Positions 15,055-19,957 of a stretch of DNA of 19,957 bases are shown piece by piece. Every line of letters begins with the position of its first letter. The stretch's first letter is position 1. The stretch is from SCQX01 sp035720945. Its GTDB lineage: Bacteria > Pseudomonadota > Gammaproteobacteria > Burkholderiales > Burkholderiaceae_B. The notes below the pieces were generated by a model, which had not been told where the DNA came from, searched no databases, and worked only from the letters and a program-made list of their open reading frames with translations. The DNA lies in contig DASTNK010000015.1 in assembly GCA_035720945.1 (NCBI GenBank), positions 1 through 19,957 on the forward strand. Direction: 5' to 3'. The position numbers were made by a program, and so were the translations under genes.

Positions 15055-15678
15055 TTAGCGGGAATACAGTTCGACGACGAGGGACTCGTTCACGTCGCGC
15101 GCGACGTCGGCGCGATCCGGCGCCTGCTTGAACGTGCCCGACAGCTTGCTGGCGTCGACTTCGACCCACTGCGGCAGACCGTTGCCGGCGGCCAGGTCCA
15201 GCGAGGCGCGGATGCGCGTCTGGGCCTTGGCTTTCTCACGCACCGTGATCACGTCGCCGGACTTGACCAGCATGGACGCGATGTCGGCGGTGTGGCCGTT
15301 GAGTTCGATGGCGCGGTGGTTCACCAGCTGGCGCGCCTCGGCGCGCGTGGAGCCGAAGCCCATGCGGTACACCACGTTGTCCAGGCGCGACTCGAGCAAC
15401 TGGATCAGGGTTTCGCCGGTGTTGCCGCGACGACGCTCGGCTTCGGCGAAGTACTTGCGGAACTGCTTTTCCAGAACGCCGTACATGCGCTTGAGCTTCT
15501 GCTTTTCGCGCAGCTGCACGCCGTAGTCCGACAGGCGGGCACCCGAGGTGCGGCCATGCTGGCCCGGCTTCGATTCGAGCTTGCACTTCGAATCGAGCGA
15601 ACGCTGCGCGCTCTTCAGGAAAAGATCGGTGCCCTCGCGACGCGAAAGCTTGCATTTGGGTCCAATATAACGTGCCAA
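15055..15678 (-). CDS. rpsD: 30S ribosomal protein S4
   Basis: 207 residues starting at a TTG codon at 15678, which gives the expected N-terminus (M)ARYIGPKCKLSRREGTDLFLKS; no ATG fits the family start. The ribosome site AGGGGAAG (15690-15683) lies 4 nt upstream and overlaps the rpsK stop. SRLDNVVYRMGFGSTRAEARQLVNH is the S4 RNA-binding domain. S4 nucleates small-subunit assembly and, in E. coli, represses its own operon translationally. A rare start codon may set its yield. The S4 family is unambiguous. Confidence 0.98.
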   Translation of the reverse strand: MARYIGPKCKLSRREGTDLFLKSAQRSLDSKCKLESKPGQHGRTSGARLSDYGVQLREKQKLKRMYGVLEKQFRKYFAEAERRRGNTGETLIQLLESRLDNVVYRMGFGSTRAEARQLVNHRAIELNGHTADIASMLVKSGDVITVREKAKAQTRIRASLDLAAGNGLPQWVEVDASKLSGTFKQAPDRADVARDVNESLVVELYSR

Positions 15679-15682
15679 GGTG

Positions 15683-15690
15683 CTTCCCCT
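15683..15690 (-). promoter_or_regulatory. Ribosome binding site deciding the rpsD TTG start
   Basis: AGGGGAAG on the minus strand, 4 nt before TTG at 15678. It supports initiation at TTG, and its first base overlaps the TAA of rpsK, consistent with coupled translation. Confidence 0.6.
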
Positions 15691-16091
15691 TAAATGCGGC
15701 GGCGCTTGGGAGGACGGCAGCCGTTGTGCGGAACCGGCGTGATGTCCGAGATGCTGGAGATCTTGATGCCCAGCGCGTTCAGTGCCCGCACGGAGGACTC
15801 GCGGCCGGGGCCGGGTCCCTTGATACGGACTTCGAGCGTCTTGATGCCGTATTCCAGCGCGACGCGGCCGGCCGATTCGGCAGCCACCTGGGCGGCGAAC
15901 GGCGTGGACTTGCGCGAACCCTTGAAGCCGGCACCACCCGACGTCGCCCACGACAGGGCGTTGCCCTGACGGTCGGTGATCGTGATGATCGTGTTGTTGA
16001 AGGACGCGTGAACGTGCGCAATGCCGTCCGAGACGCTCTTCTTGACTTTCTTGCGAACGCGCGTAGCGCCGCTATTGGAAGCTTTCGCCAT
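15690..16091 (-). CDS. rpsK: 30S ribosomal protein S11
   Basis: 133 residues from an ATG with GAGGAA 7 nt upstream. HVHASFNNTIITITDRQGNALSWATSGG and the C-terminal tail DITPVPHNGCRPPKRRRI are hallmark S11 sequences. The tail contains the Asn-Gly site known to form isoaspartate in E. coli. S11 lies on the platform of the small subunit near the mRNA exit. It is 15 nt after rpsM and 11 nt before rpsD, within the alpha operon. Confidence 0.98.
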   Translation of the reverse strand: MAKASNSGATRVRKKVKKSVSDGIAHVHASFNNTIITITDRQGNALSWATSGGAGFKGSRKSTPFAAQVAAESAGRVALEYGIKTLEVRIKGPGPGRESSVRALNALGIKISSISDITPVPHNGCRPPKRRRI

Positions 16092-16106
16092 CTTGTGTTC
16101 CTCGGT

Positions 16107-16472
16107 TTATTTCTTCAGGGACGCGGCGGCACGGCGCGGACCCTTGCGGGTGCGGGCGTTCGTGCGGGTGCGCTGACCGCGAACAGGCAGGCCACGCTTG
16201 TGACGCATGCCACGATAGGTTCCCAGGTCGATCAGACGCTTGATCGAGAGCTGCACTTCGCGACGCAGGTCACCTTCGACGGTGAAGACACCCACGTGCT
16301 CGCGGATGCGTTCGAGTTCGGCGTCGGTCAGGTCTTTCACCTTCTTCGAGACATCGACACCCGAAGCTTCGCAAATCTTGCGAGCACGCGTGCGGCCGAT
16401 CCCGAAAATAGCGGTGAGACCGATTTCTGCATGTTGATGCGGCGGAATGTTGATGCCGGCGATACGGGCCAT
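16107..16472 (-). CDS. rpsM: 30S ribosomal protein S13
   Basis: 121 residues from an ATG with AAGGA upstream. MARIAGINIPPHQHAEIGLTAI and GTYRGMRHKRGLPVRGQRTRTNARTRKGPRR are the conserved N-terminal and C-terminal regions of S13, which contacts P-site tRNA and forms an intersubunit bridge. In E. coli the S4 repressor site lies at the rpsM start; I could not confirm such a pseudoknot here by eye. It is 35 nt downstream of rpmJ. Confidence 0.98.
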   Translation of the reverse strand: MARIAGINIPPHQHAEIGLTAIFGIGRTRARKICEASGVDVSKKVKDLTDAELERIREHVGVFTVEGDLRREVQLSIKRLIDLGTYRGMRHKRGLPVRGQRTRTNARTRKGPRRAAASLKK

Positions 16473-16507
16473 GACTGTTCCTTGTTAAATCCGTTGCGTT
16501 CGGGCCA

Positions 16508-16621
16508 TCAGCCCTGACGCTGCTTGTGACGCGGGTCGGTACAGATGACACGCACCACGCCGTGACGTTTGATGATCTTGCAATTGCGGCAGATCCGCTT
16601 TACCGATGCCATTACCTTCAT
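16508..16621 (-). CDS. rpmJ: 50S ribosomal protein L36
   Basis: A 37-residue gene: MKVMASVKRICRNCKIIKRH and onward through VICTDPRHKQRQG. Ribosome site GGAG lies about 6 nt upstream. Cys11, Cys14, Cys27 and a His near 32-33 form the zinc ribbon, so this is the zinc-binding (C+) form. L36 is the smallest large-subunit protein. It sits between infA and rpsM, the common order when rpmJ opens the alpha operon. Confidence 0.97.
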   Translation of the reverse strand: MKVMASVKRICRNCKIIKRHGVVRVICTDPRHKQRQG

Positions 16622-16653
16622 GGTTGACTCCTAGTTTCCTGTAACCCGCCGCC

Positions 16654-16872
16654 CTACTTGGAGCGGAAAACAATCCTGGCACGCGAGAGGTCATAGGGCG
16701 TGAGCTCCACGGTGACCTTGTCTCCCGGCAGGATCCGGATGTAATGCATGCGCATCTTGCCGGAGATATGGCCCAGCACCACATGGCCGTTTTCCAGCTT
16801 GACGCGGAACGTTGCATTGGGGAGGTTTTCCACCACCTCGCCCTGCATTTGTATGACGTCGTCTTTTGCCAT
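16654..16872 (-). CDS. infA: Translation initiation factor IF-1
   Basis: 72 residues, exact family length. MAKDDVIQMQGEVVENLPNA, then FRVKLENGHVVLGHISGKMR and a final VTVELTPYDLSRARIVFRSK, form the S1-like OB fold. IF-1 binds the A site of the small subunit during initiation. AAGGA precedes the ATG. It is 9 nt after secY, a placement between secY and rpmJ that is common in betaproteobacteria. Many betaproteobacteria carry a second infA elsewhere; this one belongs to the ribosomal cluster. Confidence 0.98.
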   Translation of the reverse strand: MAKDDVIQMQGEVVENLPNATFRVKLENGHVVLGHISGKMRMHYIRILPGDKVTVELTPYDLSRARIVFRSK

Positions 16873-16881
16873 CTTTCCTTC

Positions 16882-18207
16882 TTACCGCATTGGCAGCCCG
16901 GCGCCCTTGAAATTGGCTTTCTTGAGCAGCGAGTCGTATTGTTGGGACATCAGGTAGGCCTGGGCCTGGGCCATGAAGTCCATGGTAACCACCACGATGA
17001 TCAACAGCGAGGTGCCGCCAAAGTAGAACGGAACGTTCCAGCGAGCCTGCAGCAATTCGGGCAGCAGACACACCAGCGTGATATAGATCGCACCGGCCAG
17101 CGTCAGGCGCATCAGGATCTTGTCGATGTAGCGCGAGGTTTGTTCGCCAGGACGGATACCGGGCACGAACGCGCCGCTTTTCTTCAGGTTGTCCGCGGTT
17201 TCCCGGCTGTTGAACACCAGAGCCGTGTAGAAAAAGCAGAAGAAAATGATGAGGGCCGAATACAACGTGATGTACAGGGGCTGCCCCGGGGTGATGGCGG
17301 CCGCCAGATCGCCCAGCCAGCGCATGTGGGGGCTGTTGGAGAACCAGCTGGTCACCGTCGCGGGAAGCAGAATGATCGACGACGCGAAGATGGGCGGGAT
17401 CACCCCGGACATGTTCAGCTTGAGGGGCAAATGTGATGCCTGGCCGCCGTAGACCTTGTTCCCGACCTGGCGCTTGGCGTAGTTGACCGTGATGCGGCGC
17501 TGCCCACGTTCGACATAGACCACGAAGTACGTCACGGCGACCACCAGCACAACCACGAACAGCGCCGACAGCACCGACATGGAGTCCGTGCGGACCAGGT
17601 CGAGCATGCCGCCCAGCGCGCTGGGCAGGCCGGCCACGATACCCGCGAAGATCAGGATCGATATGCCGTTACCCAGACCGCGTTCGGTGATCTGCTCGCC
17701 GATCCACATCAGGTACATCGTGCCGGTCACCAGCGTGACGATCGTGGTGAACTGGAACATCATGCCCGGGTCGATGACCAGGCCAGGCTGCGATTGCAGC
17801 GCCACCGCGATACCGGCTGACTGGATCAGCGCCAGGAACACCGTGCCGTAGCGCGTGTACTGCGTGATCTTGCGCTGGCCGGACTGGCCTTCCTTCTTGA
17901 TGGCCTCGAGCGACGGCACCACCACCGCCATCAACTGCATGATGATGGACGCGGAAATGTACGGCATGATCCCCAGCGCGAAAACGGAGAACCGTTCCAG
18001 CGCGCCACCGGAGAACATGTTGAACAGGCCCAGGATGCCGTTCTGATTCTGGCGGAACAGGTCGGACAGGGCATCAGGGTTGATGCCCGGCACGGGAACA
18101 TGCGTTCCGAGGCGATAGACGACCAGAGCCAGCACCAGGAATACCACCCGGCGCTTCAGGTCGCCATAACGCGAACCCGACTTACCCTGAGCCTGAGCTT
18201 TAGCCAC
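16882..18207 (-). CDS. secY: Preprotein translocase subunit SecY
   Basis: 441 residues from a GTG start with AAGGGG 6 nt upstream. Ten hydrophobic spans are visible. Family motifs include VYRLGTHVPVPGI, the plug region LFNMFSGGALERFSVFALGIMPYISASI, GIGNGIS-like GLGNGISILIFAGIV, and the cytosolic loop VYVERGQRRITVNYAKRQ with GIRPGEQTS later. SecY is the channel of the Sec translocon with SecE and SecG. It is the last long gene of the spc operon here, 11 nt after rplO, with infA next. Confidence 0.98.
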   Translation of the reverse strand: MAKAQAQGKSGSRYGDLKRRVVFLVLALVVYRLGTHVPVPGINPDALSDLFRQNQNGILGLFNMFSGGALERFSVFALGIMPYISASIIMQLMAVVVPSLEAIKKEGQSGQRKITQYTRYGTVFLALIQSAGIAVALQSQPGLVIDPGMMFQFTTIVTLVTGTMYLMWIGEQITERGLGNGISILIFAGIVAGLPSALGGMLDLVRTDSMSVLSALFVVVLVVAVTYFVVYVERGQRRITVNYAKRQVGNKVYGGQASHLPLKLNMSGVIPPIFASSIILLPATVTSWFSNSPHMRWLGDLAAAITPGQPLYITLYSALIIFFCFFYTALVFNSRETADNLKKSGAFVPGIRPGEQTSRYIDKILMRLTLAGAIYITLVCLLPELLQARWNVPFYFGGTSLLIIVVVTMDFMAQAQAYLMSQQYDSLLKKANFKGAGLPMR

Positions 18208-18218
18208 TCGTTACCCCT

Positions 18219-18659
18219 TCAAGCCAGCGAGCCGCCGGCGGCTTCGATGGCCGCACGGGCACCCGCGGTGGCCGACACACCCTTCAGGGCCACCTTGCGG
18301 GACAGTTCGCCCGACTTGATAACCTTGGCATAGCGCACGGCCTGGCCGATGATCCCGGCCTGCTTGAGCACCTGGACGTCGATTTCGTCGACAGGCAGGC
18401 GTTCGAGATCGGACAAGCGAACTTCCGCATACAGCTTCTGGCCCAGAGGCGTGAAGCCGCGCTTCGGCAGGCGGCGTTGCAGGGGCATCTGACCGCCCTC
18501 GAAACCAACCTTGTGGAAGCCACCCGTGCGGGATTTTTGACCTTTATGGCCGCGACCGGCGGTCTTGCCCAGGCCCGAGCCGATGCCGCGCCCAACCCGG
18601 CGCTTGGCATGCTTGCTGCCTTCGGCGGGCCGCAGCGTATTCAATTGCGTTTCTGACAT
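18219..18659 (-). CDS. rplO: 50S ribosomal protein L15
   Basis: 146 residues. LNTLRPAEGSKHAKRRVGRG leads into a Gly-rich segment (GIGSGLGKTAGRGHKGQKSR) that is diagnostic for L15, followed by GFEGGQMPLQRRLPKRGF. The C-terminal globular part ends with GARAAIEAAGGSLA. L15 binds 23S rRNA late in assembly. The gap to rpmD is 10 nt and to secY 11 nt, so all three share a transcript. Confidence 0.98.
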   Translation of the reverse strand: MSETQLNTLRPAEGSKHAKRRVGRGIGSGLGKTAGRGHKGQKSRTGGFHKVGFEGGQMPLQRRLPKRGFTPLGQKLYAEVRLSDLERLPVDEIDVQVLKQAGIIGQAVRYAKVIKSGELSRKVALKGVSATAGARAAIEAAGGSLA

Positions 18660-18669
18660 CTCGATTCCT

Positions 18670-18855
18670 TCAGGCTTCGGAGACGGTGACGAGATAATCC
18701 ACCTTGCGGATCATCCCGCGCACCTCTGGCGTATCGACCAGGACACGACTGCTGTTGACGCGCGTGAGGCCAAGCCCGCGCACCGTGGCGCGATGGGACT
18801 TCATGGTGCCGATCACGGAGCGCACGAGAGTGACTTTGATTTGTTTCTGCGACAT
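18670..18855 (-). CDS. rpmD: 50S ribosomal protein L30
   Basis: 61 residues: IKVTLVRSVIGTMKSHRATV, then RGLGLTRVNSSRVLVDTPEVRGMI, the compact ferredoxin-like L30 fold at normal bacterial length. The ribosome site (TGGGG) overlaps the end of rpsE, whose stop is only 3 nt before the ATG, so translation of the two is probably coupled. Confidence 0.97.
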   Translation of the reverse strand: MSQKQIKVTLVRSVIGTMKSHRATVRGLGLTRVNSSRVLVDTPEVRGMIRKVDYLVTVSEA

Positions 18856-18858
18856 GAT

Positions 18859-19380
18859 TTACCCCAGAATCTCTTCGATGGTCTTGCCACGCTTGGCGGC
18901 GACTTCCGCCGGCGTCGAGCAGGCGCGCAGGCCATTGAGGGTTGCGCGGACCATGTTGTACGGATTGCTGGAACCCAGGCTCTTGGCCACGACGTTACGC
19001 ACGCCCATGACATCGAAGATCGCGCGCATCGGACCGCCGGCGATGACGCCGGTACCTTCGGCGGCGGGCGAGATCAGCACGGTGGACGCGCCATGCTTGC
19101 CAACGACGGTGTGGTGCAGCGTACCGTTCTTCAGGGCCACCTTGATCAGGCCGTGACGGGCCTGTTCCATGGCTTTCTGGACGGCGACCGGCACTTCACG
19201 CGCCTTGCCCTTGCCCATGCCGATGCGGCCGTCGCCGTCGCCGACCACGGTCAACGCGGCAAAGCTCATGGTGCGACCACCCTTGACGACCTTGCTGACG
19301 CGGTTGACCGCGATCATTTTTTCACGCATGCCGTCGTCGCGTTCCTGCTCGACGGCGTGCTTGCCTTGTGCTTTAGCCAT
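18859..19380 (-). CDS. rpsE: 30S ribosomal protein S5
   Basis: 173 residues. MREKMIAVNRVSKVVKGGRTMSF and ALTVVGDGDGRIGMGKGKAREVP are the S5 double-stranded RNA-binding domain. The C-terminal half has AAEGTGVIAGGPMRAIFDVMGVRNVVAKSLGSSNPYN. S5 contributes to decoding accuracy and the mRNA entry tunnel. The N-terminal extension before MREKM is short. It is 13 nt after rplR. Confidence 0.98.
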   Translation of the reverse strand: MAKAQGKHAVEQERDDGMREKMIAVNRVSKVVKGGRTMSFAALTVVGDGDGRIGMGKGKAREVPVAVQKAMEQARHGLIKVALKNGTLHHTVVGKHGASTVLISPAAEGTGVIAGGPMRAIFDVMGVRNVVAKSLGSSNPYNMVRATLNGLRACSTPAEVAAKRGKTIEEILG

Positions 19381-19393
19381 TTGAATTCCTTGC

Positions 19394-19759
19394 TTAGAAC
19401 TTCAGGCCGGCTTCACGCGCGGCGTCGGCCAGCGCCTTGACGCGGCCATGATAACGGAAGCCCGAACGGTCGAAGGCGACCTGCTCGATGCCGGCGGCTT
19501 TTGCCTTCTCGGCCACACGCTTGCCCACCAGACCGGCCGCGGCGGCATTGCCACCATTGGCCTTCTGACCGGCGAGTTCCTTGCGCACTTCGGGCTCGAG
19601 CGTGGAAGCGCTGACGAGCACGCGGTCGCCTTCCGGCGAAATGATGTTTGCGTAAATGTGCAGATTCGAGCGGAAAACGCTGAGGCGATGCACACGCAGC
19701 TCGTTGATTTTCCGGCGGGTCGCTGTCGCACGACGCAAACGGGAGGTTTTCTTGTCCAT
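19394..19759 (-). CDS. rplR: 50S ribosomal protein L18
   Basis: 121 residues: a basic N-terminus (MDKKTSRLRRATATRRKI), RLSVFRSNLHIYANIISPEG, and a C-terminus AFDRSGFRYHGRVKALADAAREAGLKF, all standard for L18, which binds 5S rRNA in the central protuberance. The final Leu-Lys-Phe is typical. It lies 21 nt after rplF in the spc operon. Confidence 0.98.
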   Translation of the reverse strand: MDKKTSRLRRATATRRKINELRVHRLSVFRSNLHIYANIISPEGDRVLVSASTLEPEVRKELAGQKANGGNAAAAGLVGKRVAEKAKAAGIEQVAFDRSGFRYHGRVKALADAAREAGLKF

Positions 19760-19780
19760 GAGTGTTCCTTGCTTGCCCGC

Positions 19781-19957
19781 TTACTTCTTCTTCGTTTCTT
19801 TGAGAACGATGCGCTCATCGGCGTATCGCACACCCTTGCCCTTGTAGGGCTCGGGCCGACGATAGGCGCGGATCTCGGCCGCAACCTGGCCAACCGCCTG
19901 CTTGTCGGAGCCCCTGACGATGATTTCCGTCTGGGTGGGACATTCGATCTTGATGCC
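19781..19957 (-). CDS. rplF: 50S ribosomal protein L6, C-terminal fragment
   Basis: 58 residues before the TAA, open to the right edge, so the gene is truncated by the window. GIKIECPTQTEIIVRGSDKQ and EIRAYRRPEPYKGKGVRYADE are the conserved C-terminal rRNA-binding domain of L6, ending in a Lys-rich tail. L6 sits near the sarcin-ricin loop and factor-binding site. Its position before rplR confirms the spc operon order. Confidence 0.96.
   Translation of the reverse strand, partial: GIKIECPTQTEIIVRGSDKQAVGQVAAEIRAYRRPEPYKGKGVRYADERIVLKETKKK

Overview
This is a GC-rich (roughly 65%) chromosomal window from a betaproteobacterium, most likely Alcaligenaceae (Bordetella/Achromobacter-like). The evidence is the codon bias, the order of the ribosomal spc and alpha operons, System II cytochrome c maturation genes (resB-ccsA) next to a cytochrome c4-type gene, engB-hemB overlapping by 4 nt, and cutA-dsbD directly after rplQ. 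The genus is inferred from general knowledge of gene order; no search was run.

Layout from left to right. Positions 1-207 hold the 3' end of lysA (+). Positions 397-2238 (+) and 2272-3312 (-) hold two convergent cyclic-di-GMP genes: a membrane-anchored GGDEF-EAL protein with a degenerate GGDEF site, and a soluble diguanylate cyclase with intact active and inhibitory sites. A gene-free stretch (3313-3756) carries a likely promoter for the cyclase and several inverted repeats. Positions 3757-7973 (-) encode a cytochrome c4-like diheme protein, then resB and ccsA, with an intrinsic terminator exactly at the resB start codon. Divergent from these are engB and hemB (+, 8075-9711). The convergent gap between hemB and dsbD (9712-10503) carries no convincing gene. 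It holds two inverted copies of a complex palindromic repeat, one of them nested in a further 33-bp inverted repeat. Then come dsbD and cutA (-, overlapping), and from 13275 to the right edge the alpha and spc operons on the minus strand: rplQ, rpoA, rpsD, rpsK, rpsM, rpmJ, infA, secY, rplO, rpmD, rpsE, rplR and the 3' end of rplF.

Functionally the window is mainly housekeeping: translation and transcription core (spc/alpha), Sec translocation (SecY), ribosome assembly GTPase (EngB), haem synthesis (HemB), attachment of haem to periplasmic cytochromes (ResB-CcsA), a substrate of that pathway (the cytochrome c4-like protein), and a thiol reductase (DsbD) of the type that keeps apocytochrome CXXCH cysteines reduced. 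HemB, DsbD, ResB and CcsA therefore form a loose cytochrome c cluster.

I see no defence system, integron, CRISPR array, prophage or intact mobile gene. The least ordinary content is structural: the palindromic repeat family with conserved arms and exchanged cores at 9802-10357, the terminator abutting the resB AUG, and large hairpins in unusually long spacers within the alpha operon (13805-13904 and 14979-15028).
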